NCBI GenBank assembly: GCA_014360685.1
Contig: JACIXB010000017.1
Coordinates: 171,761-235,760, forward strand
Source of the DNA: Actinomycetota bacterium
GTDB taxonomy: Bacteria; Actinomycetota; Geothermincolia; Geothermincolales; RBG-13-55-18
DNA: 64,000 bases
Reading direction: 5' to 3'
The notes beneath the pieces were generated by a model. The model was not told the origin of the DNA, made no database searches, and worked only from the letters and a program-made list of their open reading frames with translations. Below, in pieces: positions 53,402-62,644 of this stretch. Position numbers and translations under genes: made by a program. Positions within the stretch are counted from its first letter, which is position 1; the number at the start of each line of letters is the position of its first letter.

Positions 53402-54004
53402 ATGATGGAGGTTCTCGAGGCCATAAGGAAAAGGAGAAGCATTCGCAGGTTCGAGGACCGGCCGGTACCGGAGGAACAGGTGAGAGAAGTACTGGAGGCG
53501 GCCAGGCTTGCTCCCTCGGCCAGCAACCTTCAGACCTGGAAATTCAAGGTGGTTACCGACCCTCGGCTCCGCAAGCTGCTGCGCGAAGCGGCCTTCGACC
53601 AGAAGTTCGTGGAGCGGGCCCCGGTGGTCATCGTGGCCTGTGCCGATTTTTCCGCCTTCGGCGAACGCTCTAAAAGGACGCTGGAACTTGTCCGCTCGGG
53701 GGCGGTAAGGCCCGGGGTGGAGATGATCCTGCGGTTCCTGCGCCGGGAAGGGGATACGGGCATGGAGGAGAGGAACCTGATCAGCGCCTGCATCAACGTG
53801 AGCATCGCCGTCCAGAACATGGTTCTGGCGGCCACTTCCCTCGGGTTGGGGACCTGCTGGGTGCGGGCCTTCGACCCCCAGAAGGTGGCGGAAATACTCT
53901 CCCTCCCTCCCGAGTGCACGCCTCTCATCCTGCTCCCCTTGGGATACCCCCGCGAGGATCCCGAGCCGCGCAGCCGTAAAACCCTGGAGGAGATCCTGCT
54001 CTAA
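53402..54004 (+). CDS. nitroreductase-family flavoprotein
   Basis: FMN-dependent oxidoreductase of 200 residues. Start ATG 53402 behind AAGGTGAG. Family motifs: AIRKRRSIRRFEDRPV at the N-terminus for FMN phosphate, APSASNLQTWKF, SIAVQNMVLAATSLGLGTCWV and ILLPLGYPREDPEP. The family reduces nitro compounds, quinones or flavins and some members dehalogenate; substrate unknown. It begins 20 bases after the receiver gene, so may share its transcript. Confidence 0.9.
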   Translation: MMEVLEAIRKRRSIRRFEDRPVPEEQVREVLEAARLAPSASNLQTWKFKVVTDPRLRKLLREAAFDQKFVERAPVVIVACADFSAFGERSKRTLELVRSGAVRPGVEMILRFLRREGDTGMEERNLISACINVSIAVQNMVLAATSLGLGTCWVRAFDPQKVAEILSLPPECTPLILLPLGYPREDPEPRSRKTLEEILL

Positions 54005-54103
54005 CCGAGGGAAGCGGGGATTCCGCCGCCTTCCGCCCCACGGGTTTCCGCTGCCCGCTTTTCCCGCGGAGGTTCCAGGCGGGCCGCCTCGGGAGCGGCG
54101 GGC

Positions 54104-55057
54104 TCAACCTTCGTACGGCGCGCCGGGGTCTCCTTGCCGGCCGGAGAACCAGTCCGCCAGGCGGCAGAGGGTGCAGGGGTCCTGGGTGGCCGGTTCTCCG
54201 CAGCGGGAACAGGGTTTCGCCGGGACCAAGGAATCCGGGTCCCGCGAGGGGAGTACCTCCTTCAGGGAAAGAGCGAGCTGCAGTTTGCTGGAAGGGATTA
54301 CCTTTTCCATGTGCTCGAAGACCTCCTTGAGGGCATGGCCGTGGGGGCTCCAGGTGGGACATTTCTCCTCGAACACCGGAAGGCCGCGCAGCCGGCAGTA
54401 GACCAGGTTCAACCTCTCCGGCATGTAGTAGAGGGGCTTTATCTTGCGCACCAACCCGTTCTCCGGCGGGAGCACCGGCTGCGGAACCAGGTACTTGCGG
54501 GAGAGAAGGTTCTTGAAGGCGAAGAGGAGGATGTCCTCCAGGGTGTGGGCGGTGGCCACCGCCTGCGCTCCCATCCTGGTTGCCTCGCGGTTGAAGAGGG
54601 CTCGCTTGACGGCCCCGCACACGGCGCACGGATGCCATCCCTTGACGCGCTGCACGCGCAGTCCCATGTCCCCGATGCGGACCACCCGGAGCTCCACCTG
54701 CGCCAGGGCGCACTGCTCCTCCACCACCTGGAGGTTGCGGTCGGAGAAGTCCCCCATGTTGAGATGGAAATGGAGGGCCGCGAGGTCGAAGCCCATGACC
54801 ACCCCCAGTCGCTTCAAGGCGTAAAGGAGGGCCACCGAGTCCTTGCCGCCCGAGAGGGCCACCGCCACCTTCTCCCCTTCCCTCACCATGTCGTGGTTTT
54901 CCAGGGCGCGCCTGACGCGCCTCTCGAAGAAGCGGAGGTAACAAGGCGGGCATAGCTTGAGGTTGAATTCCGTCAAGCGCAATACGTGGGTCCGCGCTCC
55001 GCAGATGCGGCAACGGCCCTCCACGGTGTGCACGGGGAGCGATTCCCTGCCGTACAT
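54104..55057 (-). CDS. TtuA/TtcA-type tRNA 2-thiolation protein
   Basis: PP-loop ATPase of 317 residues that probably puts sulfur into tRNA. Order of motifs: N-terminal zinc knuckle CRICG...CPPC, PP-loop SGGKDS, CAVCG with a cysteine that binds the Fe-S cluster in TtuA, a later Cys in EKCP, and C-terminal zinc knuckle CSRCG...CTLC. Both zinc sites and the cysteines fit TtuA rather than TtcA. TtuA uses a ubiquitin-like donor TtuB, not seen here; IscS at 36 kb could provide sulfur. The mRNA may be leaderless (TAAAAT seven bases before ATG). Confidence 0.86.
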   Translation of the reverse strand: MYGRESLPVHTVEGRCRICGARTHVLRLTEFNLKLCPPCYLRFFERRVRRALENHDMVREGEKVAVALSGGKDSVALLYALKRLGVVMGFDLAALHFHLNMGDFSDRNLQVVEEQCALAQVELRVVRIGDMGLRVQRVKGWHPCAVCGAVKRALFNREATRMGAQAVATAHTLEDILLFAFKNLLSRKYLVPQPVLPPENGLVRKIKPLYYMPERLNLVYCRLRGLPVFEEKCPTWSPHGHALKEVFEHMEKVIPSSKLQLALSLKEVLPSRDPDSLVPAKPCSRCGEPATQDPCTLCRLADWFSGRQGDPGAPYEG

Positions 55058-55064
55058 GGGAATA

Positions 55065-55070
55065 ATTTTA
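55065..55070 (-). promoter_or_regulatory. -10 element TAAAAT, leaderless start predicted
   Basis: Minus strand: TTTTG-TAAAAT, TATTCCC, then ATG 55057; the gap is seven bases. A weak TTCAAC stands 17 bases upstream of the -10. Confidence 0.5.
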
Positions 55071-55142
55071 CAAAAGGGGGATCAAGGGTTGAAATGCGGA
55101 AGTGCGGAGAAAGGAGGGCCGACGTTTTGACGACGCCACGCC

Positions 55143-56414
55143 TCACTCCCCCCTCGCGGAGGATAGTTCAGGGCCGAGACGGCCTTCCCCTTCCGCGGGG
55201 TGTGCCAGGGGGAGCCGTGTGACCAGGGTCAACCAACCTCCGGAAGCCCTTATCGCGCTGAAGGTGCCGCCGTGGGCGGCGATGATCCGGCGGGCTATGG
55301 CCAGGTCAAGGTCCTCCTCGCCGGCGTCCCAGTGGGCCATGGGGTGGAGCCTGGGGCTCTCGCCAAGGAAGGTCGCCTGGCGGTTCCGCACGTTGACCGT
55401 GTACACCAGCTCCTCCCCTTCCGCTTTCAGGGAAATGCGTACCTCCGAGCCGCTGCCGAAACGGCGCGAGATGAAGTAGAACATGCCGTTTACGGCCCGG
55501 CTCATCCTCTTCACGTCCACCATGGCCGGGGGGAGGTCGGGGGAAAAGCTGCGCACCACACCTCGGGCGTCGCACACCTGTTCCAGGGCGGGCAATCCCG
55601 CCTCCACCAGCTTCTCCAGCGGGTAGAGTTCGCGCTGCAGGGTCGCCTTTCCGGATTCCAGGCGCGAGACGTCCAGGAGGTCCTCTACCAGTCGCCCGAG
55701 ATTCTCGGCCTCGCGGCGGATGATGGCCAGGTATTCCCTCTCCGTGTCCGGATCCAAAGGCTTGGAGGCCAGCATCTCGCCGAAGCCCTGCAGCGAGGTG
55801 ATGGGGGTGCGCATCTCGAAGCTCACCGCGGAAACGAAGCCCGATGCCGCCCGGTTCCTGTCCGCGAGTTTACGCAGTTCCTCCATGGAACGGGATCTTT
55901 CCCGGTTCTGCCGCCGGGCTTCCGCGCTCAGTCGCTGGAACAGGAAGGAGACCAGGATGAGGAAGAAGACCTGCGAACAAATGAGCTGGGTGTCTCCGGA
56001 AGACGGGCGATGGAAGATTATGGAGGCCGCCGAATAGGCGACCACGGAGACGCTCATCAGGAGCGCGGAGAGACCCGGGGCCGAGAGCATCCCGCAGCCG
56101 AAGGCGGCGATCAGGAGGAGCAAGGGGAAGAGGGGGCTTTTCGCTCCCCCGCTCAGGGAGACCGCCGCCGCCGCCAGGGCCAGGTCCAGCACCAGGAGGA
56201 TGAACACCAGGGGGAGCAGGGAACGGCTCAGGATGCCTTCCCGGTAGGGCAGGACCACGGTGACCGTGTTGACCAGCAGGATTCCCAGCAGGGGAAGAAG
56301 TGCCGCAAAGGTGTTCACCTCTTCCCTGTGGGGCAGGAAGAGCAGCGCCGCGGCCAAAGGGACGGCCACCCAGAGGGAATTACCCAGAGTCCGGGCCATG
56401 TTGCCCCTGAACAT
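55143..56414 (-). CDS. degenerate membrane histidine kinase (predicted pseudokinase)
   Basis: Membrane protein of 423 residues with about five or six helices in residues 1-165 and a HisKA/HATPase_c body. The DHp motif reads VSFEMRTPITS, so the phospho-His (usual SHELRTP) is Phe199; the codon is TTC. The ATPase half is also degraded: the N-box NxxxNA reads VNGMFYFISRR, the G1 box DxGxG reads VRNRQAT, and the G2 box GLGLAI reads DLDLAI. Its downstream partner in position, 122 bases upstream, keeps all of these. It probably cannot phosphorylate itself and may regulate that kinase or a receiver by binding (inference). Confidence 0.85.
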   Translation of the reverse strand: MFRGNMARTLGNSLWVAVPLAAALLFLPHREEVNTFAALLPLLGILLVNTVTVVLPYREGILSRSLLPLVFILLVLDLALAAAAVSLSGGAKSPLFPLLLLIAAFGCGMLSAPGLSALLMSVSVVAYSAASIIFHRPSSGDTQLICSQVFFLILVSFLFQRLSAEARRQNRERSRSMEELRKLADRNRAASGFVSAVSFEMRTPITSLQGFGEMLASKPLDPDTEREYLAIIRREAENLGRLVEDLLDVSRLESGKATLQRELYPLEKLVEAGLPALEQVCDARGVVRSFSPDLPPAMVDVKRMSRAVNGMFYFISRRFGSGSEVRISLKAEGEELVYTVNVRNRQATFLGESPRLHPMAHWDAGEEDLDLAIARRIIAAHGGTFSAIRASGGWLTLVTRLPLAHPAEGEGRLGPELSSARGE

Positions 56415-56536
56415 ACCGGCTCACCCCCGGTGCACGTCTTCCCGGGCGCCGGGAGGACGAAGCGGCGTCCCCGGTTCAACCCCCGGGCCTGGGAGGCGGA
56501 TCCCGAAGCGACCCGGCGAACGGGTTGTTTTGCACC

Positions 56537-57793
56537 TCAACGGCTGTCACCCCCGCGGATGGGAAGGTACACGGTGAAGGTGCTTCCCCTGCCGGGTTCG
56601 CTCCGGGCGGTTATCTTTCCGCCGTGCAGTTCCACCAGGTGCTTGACGATGGCCAGGCCAAGGCCGGTTCCGCTGATGCCCGTGGCTTCGTCCCGCTCCA
56701 CGCGGCTGAACCTCTCGAAGATGCGGGGAAGCTCCTCCGGAGGGATGCCTATCCCCTCGTCCCGCACGGATACGGTCACGTACCTTCCCTCTCGACCCGT
56801 CTCCACTTCAACCTTCCCGCCCCCCGGCGAATACTTTATGGCGTTGCTGAGCAGGTTCTGCAGCACCTGGCGGAGGCGCTCCGGGTCGGCGAAAACGGTG
56901 GGAATGTCTCGGGACCCCTTGTACTCCAGCCGGTGGACGTCCGTCTGGGAACGGAAGAAGTCCATCTCCCCGAGTACCAGCTCGGATACGTCCACCGGTT
57001 CGCGGTTGAGCTCCAGCCCGGCCTCGATCCTCGAGAGGTTCAGGAGGTTGGTGACCAGGCGGGAGAGGCGTTCCGATTCCGTGAGGATTATATGGTAGTA
57101 TTCCTTCCGCTTCTCCGGCGGAGTGTCCGGGTAGGCGGCCATCTCGCTGAAGCCCTGGATAGAGGTGAGGGGCGTGCGGATCTCGTGGGCCACCATGGAC
57201 ACGTATTCCGATTTGGCGTTCTCCAGCCGGCGTATGAAGTCGCCCAGCCCGGCCATCTCCCGGCGCGACTGCTCCAGGCGCCACAGCTCCTGGGCGAGGC
57301 GGTTGGAGAGGAAGCAGGCCAGGTAGAGGTAGAGCACGTTGAAGGAGAGAGGCTGCAGGTCCTGTGGCGTGAAGGGACGGGAGGAAAGGGATACGGCCAG
57401 GTACAAGCCGGCCAGTATGGAGGTGCTCAGAAGCGCCGTCGAAGGCTCGAAGAAGGCTCCGGCTATCACCGGCCCCGGGAGCAGGGCGTAATAGAGGGGG
57501 CTGGACAGCTTGTCGCTGAAGAAGACGGCGGCGCACACCAAGGCGTAGTAGGCGGCGAGCCCCAGGAAGAAGGGGGGTACGCGGGCAAGGATCTTCCCCT
57601 GCCTGCTGGGATAGAGGAGGATGAGGTGATGAGCGAATACCAATATGGAGAGGGCGGCCAGGATCACGTAGAGCATGGAGTGGTCCATCTTCTGGTCGTG
57701 GGGGAGGTGGATGATGAGGGCGGCCGCCGCTATGCCCACGGCTGCGAAGGCGGTCAACTGCTCGGCCAACTTCCTCTGAAAGTCGGTTTCCAT
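56537..57793 (-). CDS. membrane sensor histidine kinase (intact)
   Basis: Protein of 418 residues from the chosen start (TTG 57829, seven bases after GGAGG, is an alternative with 12 more). Five to six helices occupy residues 1-165. The kinase body is complete: phospho-His in MVAHEIRTPLTS, N-box LQNLLSNAIKYS, G1 box DEGIGIP, F-box IFERFSRV and G2 GTGLGLAIVKHLVELHGG. Same layout and length as the degenerate kinase downstream, and the two probably arose by duplication. No response regulator adjoins; the receiver at 53 kb is the nearest candidate. Confidence 0.88.
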   Translation of the reverse strand: METDFQRKLAEQLTAFAAVGIAAAALIIHLPHDQKMDHSMLYVILAALSILVFAHHLILLYPSRQGKILARVPPFFLGLAAYYALVCAAVFFSDKLSSPLYYALLPGPVIAGAFFEPSTALLSTSILAGLYLAVSLSSRPFTPQDLQPLSFNVLYLYLACFLSNRLAQELWRLEQSRREMAGLGDFIRRLENAKSEYVSMVAHEIRTPLTSIQGFSEMAAYPDTPPEKRKEYYHIILTESERLSRLVTNLLNLSRIEAGLELNREPVDVSELVLGEMDFFRSQTDVHRLEYKGSRDIPTVFADPERLRQVLQNLLSNAIKYSPGGGKVEVETGREGRYVTVSVRDEGIGIPPEELPRIFERFSRVERDEATGISGTGLGLAIVKHLVELHGGKITARSEPGRGSTFTVYLPIRGGDSR

Positions 57794-58240
57794 GGCTCGC
57801 CGCTCATCTCCTTGACGGTAAGGACCCAAGCCATGTCCTCCGCCCTACCCGCTCTCCGCGGGTATCGCGGCACGCGTGCCCGTTTCTCCGGAGGGACGCA
57901 CGCGCCTCAATCCCATTCTATCCTCCGGGCGGCGTTTCTTGCCCCACCACCTCTCTGGTCCATAGTCGGGAAGGCCGGGCGTCTCCTTAAACGGCGCGTT
58001 TTCCGCCCATCGCCGCCGAGATGCCGAGACGGCGTAGGGTTCCTGTCTCCACGGGCAGCGGGGTCGTCCGGTTTCCGCACCCGGATAGGCTGTCGCAGGC
58101 GGACGGTTGTGCCGGTGGCGGAAACCCCCCGTGGCCTCGCCGAGTGGGGGAAAAGCAAAGCCCAGCCCGGCCAGGAGCAAGGCGGCGGGAGGGCTTCCGG
58201 TTGATAAATAAAGGGGTGGGAAGGTTACGGGAAAAGGTAA
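57794..58240. other. intergenic region before the sensor kinase pair
   Basis: Convergent/divergent gap without a convincing gene. A 26-codon frame from ATG 57834 on the minus strand could be a leader peptide but is not supported further. Confidence 0.4.
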
Positions 58241-58264
58241 GGGGGCGGGTCCCGGCCCGCCCCC
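58241..58264 (-). terminator. rho-independent-like terminator of the secreted protein gene
   Basis: GGGGGCGGG-tcccgg-CCCGCCCCC, a perfect 9-bp stem, 20 bases after the gene end. On the minus strand TTACCTTTTCCC follows, a moderate T-run. Confidence 0.65.
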
Positions 58265-58284
58265 GACGCCCTCGTCGGTGGCCG

Positions 58285-59004
58285 TCAATATTCCATTATC
58301 TGGGAAAGGGGTATGTCCGCCAGGTGGGTGGTGGTGAAGTAGGCGCTGCCGTCCCTGGCCCACCCCAGGTCCTGGGCGTAGCCGTAGGGGTTCACGTGAT
58401 AAGTATAGGTCTTGCTGGGCAGGCTCCAATCCCACGTCTCCAGCAGGCCGTTGACCTCTATGTAGGCGGTGGCGGGATCGATGGCCGCGCCGTTGGTGTC
58501 GAAGGTGAAGAAGAGGCGCACGCTCCCGCCGAGGTGATCGGGGTAGCGGGCCCCGAGGTCGTTATGGGTGTGGTTTCCCCTCCTCCAGAGATAGGAGCTG
58601 TTGCTGCAACTCTTGCCGTAGAGGATGTAGGATCGGCCTCCGCTGTGCAGGATGAGCTGGAGGGGCATGTAATCCAGGGGCCGGTCGTTGGTCAGCCATT
58701 CCACGGTGATGTAGAGATGCACATAATTGGCCCCGCTCCAGGCGGCGTTGTATTCACCGGGTGAATAGACGTTGATGATGGCGCTCTGAGGGTCGACGTC
58801 CGCGGAGGGCATGGCGTTCCGGAAGATGTAGCGGTAATCTCCCCAGGTGACATGGGGCTTGGTGGGTTCCGCCGACGCCTGTTCCTCTTGCGCCTCCTCT
58901 TGCCGGGCCGTCCCCTCCGTCTCCCCTTCCTGGGCCCACGACCAGCCCATGAGCATGACCAGGAGGAGGGAGCATATCACAGCGATGAGTATGGACCTCT
59001 TCAT
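58285..59004 (-). CDS. secreted protein of unknown function
   Basis: Protein of 239 residues with a signal peptide ([20 protein letters not shown]), an acidic Glu/Ala-rich linker and a beta-rich C-terminal domain ([26 protein letters not shown]). Trp and Tyr are frequent. Two cysteines occur early (secretory) and as GKSCSNSS. No family recognised. Start ATG 59004 behind GAAGGGGG. The gene stands alone with a terminator. Confidence 0.7.
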   Translation of the reverse strand: MKRSILIAVICSLLLVMLMGWSWAQEGETEGTARQEEAQEEQASAEPTKPHVTWGDYRYIFRNAMPSADVDPQSAIINVYSPGEYNAAWSGANYVHLYITVEWLTNDRPLDYMPLQLILHSGGRSYILYGKSCSNSSYLWRRGNHTHNDLGARYPDHLGGSVRLFFTFDTNGAAIDPATAYIEVNGLLETWDWSLPSKTYTYHVNPYGYAQDLGWARDGSAYFTTTHLADIPLSQIMEY

Positions 59005-59581
59005 CCCTCGACCCCCTTCCCGTGCTTCTCCTTCCCGGAAAAAGGAAATAACTTTCCAAGCTTTCCAATTTTAACATATCGGCGCCTGCCGCCGCCGCCT
59101 TGACCCGCCGGTCAAACGGCGTTTTCCTGTAACCGGATGGGGAGAAGCGGGGGCCGGCTTGAGGTGGCGGTGAAGGAGAGCGGGTACCTCGTGACTCTCA
59201 TCGCCTTCTTTCGTGTTCCCTGGCTGGAAAATATATTTTGCATGTCGCCATGTCCTTGGGATGTCGCCATGAGCCGGGCCGATAGGAAACCTGGATCCTG
59301 CAGGCTGGGAAGTCGGCATTTCCCGCCGCATTCCAATGAAAATGAGTGACGATCATCCCCGCGGCTCGCTTCGACGAGCTGTTAAGAAGCGTGCAACTTC
59401 AAGGCGTCCCGCTGACGGCGGTAGGCCGTTCGCCGTTACGTGAAGGACGCTGAAAGGATGCGCCGGGTCCGACCTGCGCTTCGCGCTCTCAAGGCGGGAG
59501 AGCGGGGTACATCCATGGTTTTTTACCGGTCTTGGGCGCCTTGCCCGGGCTTGGCGCCGGGCGTTTCGCCTCCGGCGGGGC
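59005..59581. other. intergenic region between the secreted protein and helY
   Basis: No convincing gene. Small direct repeat ATGTCGCCATG occurs at 59241-59251 and 59259-59269. An AT-richer stretch near 59225-59240 (GGAAAATATATTTTGC) could be a promoter. Hairpins in the GC-rich right end may close helY transcription, but no T-run is obvious. Confidence 0.4.
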
Positions 59582-62296
59582 TCACGTTCCGGGTACGCCG
59601 CTCTCCAGCCCCTCTTCCAGGGCGTCCACCACGCTGGTGTAGGCCACGATGCTGCGGTGGATGCGGTCCATGGCCCCGGAGAACTTCTCCGCCAGGAGGG
59701 GGTCCTCGGTGACCTCCTTCATCTGGCGCAGGATGTCCAGCACCTGTTTCATGGAGCGCACGAAATCGCCGGCGGAGTACTGGGGGTAGGCGGAGGAGAT
59801 GTAGGAGAGGTCCTCGCCGGAGGCCCAGTCGTGGACCACGGCCATGAAGCCCGGGTCCAGGGGGCGCAGGAGGTCCAGTCCCTCCCGCCTCTCCAGGGCC
59901 TTTATCCTCCCCTCGAGGCCGCGGGCCGCCGCCAGCGCCTCCTCCAGGGCGGAGGTGGGTATGCAGGGCGCCTGCGCCGGCTCCCGGTAGTGTTTCCCTC
60001 CCCGGCGGCGGGGTGTCGGCCCCTCCCGGGTCTCGAAGACGAAGGCGGAAGCCAGGGCCGCGGTCTCCGCCTCGTCCAGGCGGTGGAAGAGGCCCTCCTC
60101 AAGGCATTCCACCAGGGTGAGGTCGCACTCGTTGTAGATGCGGGAGAGGACGACGCCCTTGGAGGTCGGCTTATCCCCCTCCAGGTAGCCCAGGCGCTCC
60201 AGGACCCGCATCACGTTGGCCAAGCGACGGGAAGAGACGTCGCTGCGCGCCTCCATCTGCCGCTGCACGCGGTCCATCTCCGCCTGCAGGTTGCGGATGT
60301 TCCGGCAGGCCTCCAAGCAGGCCTCGCGTGCCTCGCAAGCGTGGCACGGGCTTTTTTCCAGCTCTTCCCTCAGGAAATAGATTTTTTCGCGGTGGGGGTG
60401 GTGGAACTCCTCCTCCCATTCCTGGGGAGGCGGGACGCGGAAACCGGCCAGGGCCCGCCGCAGCCTTTTTTCGTCGGCCTTGTTGCGCACGGGAAGGAAG
60501 GGCTTGCCCAGGTGGCCGATGACCTGGGGTGGATATGGAAAATGCTGGTAGGATACTTTCAACACGCGGCCCCGGTCGTCCAGGGCGGTGAGGCGGGGTT
60601 CGCCGTGCTTGTCCTCGGAGATGGAGAGAACCGCCGCCGCCCGCCGCGAACCCCTGCGATGGAGGACCAGGACGTCGCCGGGAACCAGCTCCTCCAGCTC
60701 CCGGTTGACCAGCTCCCGCCTGCGGCGCTTCCGCTCGGCGGCCATCTCCTTCTCCAGGCGGGATACCTCCTCGCGGGCGAGGAAGTAGGCCATGGGGTCC
60801 CCGCGGTCGCATTCCGTCTTTTTCCTGTGGTTCCGAATCCGCTTTGCCAGGCGCGACCGGGAGCGCTCCAGGCGCACCACCTCCCGGTCGGCGTGGAACT
60901 GGGCGAAGCTGGAGTTGAGCATGTGCACGGTGGTCTCCACGTCGTAGTAGTGCAGCAGGTTGACCACCATGTTGTAGGATAGGGAAAAACTGGAAGTGAT
61001 GGGCAGACTTTCCATCTCCGCCAGCCTGCGCACCTGTGAGAAGGGCACCATGGGATTGTAGAGGGTGACCGCGTTCCCCACCTTGTCGATCCCCCGGCGG
61101 CCGGCCCGCCCGGTGAACTGGGTGTACTCGGTGGGGGTGAGGAACTCGTGGGACTCCCCGGTGAACTTGAACAGGGACTCGATGACCACCGTCTTGGCGG
61201 GCATGTTTATGCCCAGGGACAGGGTCTCCGTGGCGAAGACCACCTTCACCAGACCCTGGGCGAAGAGGTCCTCCACTATCTCCTTGAAGATGGGGAGGTG
61301 GCCTGCGTGGTGGGAGGCCAATCCGCGTTTAAGGGCCTCCAGCCAAAGGTCGAAGCCGAAGACCCTGAGGTCCTCCTCGGGGAGCCAGGCCACCCGGGCC
61401 AGGGCCTGTTCCTCGATGGCCCTTTTCTCCTGCGCGGTGGTGAGGTCGATACCCTCCTCCAGGCAGTGGGTCACCCCCGCGTCGCAACCCGCACGGCTGA
61501 AGATGAAATAAATGGCCGGGAGCATCCCCGACTTGCGCAGCCTCTTCACCACGTCCGCCCGGCGCGGTATAAGGTGGCGGGTACGGGGCTTCTTTCCCCC
61601 GCCGCCCCTCTGTTTCATGGAGCGCTCGTATTCCTCCACTACTCCCGGGGCACGGTCGGAGAGCAGGTTGACCATGATGCCCCCTATGAAATAGTAATGC
61701 CGCAGGGGTACGGGGCGGCGGTCGTGATAAACCACGTCCACGTCGCCCCGCAGGTCGTTCAGCCAATCCCCGAACTCCCCGTAGTTGGAAACCGTGGCCG
61801 AGAGGGCCACGATCTTGATGTCCGTGGGCAGGTGGATGATGATCTCCTCCCACACCGGGCCCCGGAAGGGGTCCATAAGGTAATGGCATTCGTCCAGGAC
61901 CACGTAGCGCAGGTCGTAGAGGTCCGGGGAGCGCTCGTAGATCATGTTCCGCAGCACCTCGGTGGTCATGATCACCACCGGCGCCCGGGGGTTGATGCTG
62001 TTGTCGCCGGTGAGCAGGCCCACCTTGTCCGGACCGTAGGCGGCGCCGAAGTCGCGGAATTTCTGGTTGCTGAGCGCCTTCAGCGGGGTGGTGTAAAAGG
62101 TCCTCCCCCCGGCCCGCTCCGCCATCCACACCGCGAACTCGGCCACCACCGTCTTTCCCGACCCGGTGGGAGCCACCACCAGGACGGAGCGGTCACGGGC
62201 CAGGCTCTCGATGGCTTGGAGCTGGAAGTCATCCAGGGGGAAGGGATAGCGCGCGGTGAACTCCGCGATCAGGTCCATCTCCCGTTCTCTCTCCAC
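59582..62296 (-). CDS. helY: Ski2-like DEXH-box helicase (HelY)
   Basis: ATP-dependent RNA or DNA helicase of 904 residues. Motifs in order: Q-like FPLDDFQLQAI, Walker A APTGSGKT, TTPLKALSNQK, motif II DECH (DExH), motif III ALSATVSN, LATETLSLGINMP-like FATETLSLGINMPA, and motif VI TGRAGRRG. The C-terminal third fits the DSHCT-type region of actinobacterial HelY and of Mtr4/Ski2, with a Cys-rich stretch (CHACEAREACLEAC) in the middle that could bind metal. It may act in RNA processing or decay. Start is uncertain: GTG 62296, six bases after a TACAAT box (leaderless), or ATG 62278. Confidence 0.9.
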   Translation of the reverse strand: MEREREMDLIAEFTARYPFPLDDFQLQAIESLARDRSVLVVAPTGSGKTVVAEFAVWMAERAGGRTFYTTPLKALSNQKFRDFGAAYGPDKVGLLTGDNSINPRAPVVIMTTEVLRNMIYERSPDLYDLRYVVLDECHYLMDPFRGPVWEEIIIHLPTDIKIVALSATVSNYGEFGDWLNDLRGDVDVVYHDRRPVPLRHYYFIGGIMVNLLSDRAPGVVEEYERSMKQRGGGGKKPRTRHLIPRRADVVKRLRKSGMLPAIYFIFSRAGCDAGVTHCLEEGIDLTTAQEKRAIEEQALARVAWLPEEDLRVFGFDLWLEALKRGLASHHAGHLPIFKEIVEDLFAQGLVKVVFATETLSLGINMPAKTVVIESLFKFTGESHEFLTPTEYTQFTGRAGRRGIDKVGNAVTLYNPMVPFSQVRRLAEMESLPITSSFSLSYNMVVNLLHYYDVETTVHMLNSSFAQFHADREVVRLERSRSRLAKRIRNHRKKTECDRGDPMAYFLAREEVSRLEKEMAAERKRRRRELVNRELEELVPGDVLVLHRRGSRRAAAVLSISEDKHGEPRLTALDDRGRVLKVSYQHFPYPPQVIGHLGKPFLPVRNKADEKRLRRALAGFRVPPPQEWEEEFHHPHREKIYFLREELEKSPCHACEAREACLEACRNIRNLQAEMDRVQRQMEARSDVSSRRLANVMRVLERLGYLEGDKPTSKGVVLSRIYNECDLTLVECLEEGLFHRLDEAETAALASAFVFETREGPTPRRRGGKHYREPAQAPCIPTSALEEALAAARGLEGRIKALERREGLDLLRPLDPGFMAVVHDWASGEDLSYISSAYPQYSAGDFVRSMKQVLDILRQMKEVTEDPLLAEKFSGAMDRIHRSIVAYTSVVDALEEGLESGVPGT

Positions 62297-62302
62297 GCCT
62301 CC

Positions 62303-62308
62303 ATTGTA
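62303..62308 (-). promoter_or_regulatory. extended -10 element TGC-TACAAT before helY
   Basis: Minus strand TGC-TACAAT ends six bases before GTG 62296. Confidence 0.4.
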
Positions 62309-62644
62309 GCAGAACGCGGTCGGTGTAGGCCGTAGGCGGTGGACGGGCGGGTGGCCACGGAAGGGGGGAGGGCCGTCGCGCGTCCCGCTTCGGGCCCCGG
62401 CGGACTCCGTTCGCGAGAGGGCGGCGCTGTTATCCCCTGGGCCGTGGGGGGATTGCCTCTACCTGCGTGGGTCCGGCTTTTTCTCCCCCTCTCGGGGAAG
62501 GCTGCCCGGGCGGTCGGCCGGGAGGAGGGCGGACCCCGGGTTATCGGTGATCCGCCCGTCGCGCGTGGGAGGAAAGGCGTCGACCGCAACCTGCTCGGTG
62601 CGGCCCGCGGTCCGCCCGGCGCGTATGGACGGAAACGGGCGGGG
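62309..62644. other. intergenic region between helY and the acetyltransferase
   Basis: Very GC-rich; no gene. The ORF-track extension of the acetyltransferase through it has atypical Gly/Arg-rich composition. Confidence 0.4.
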
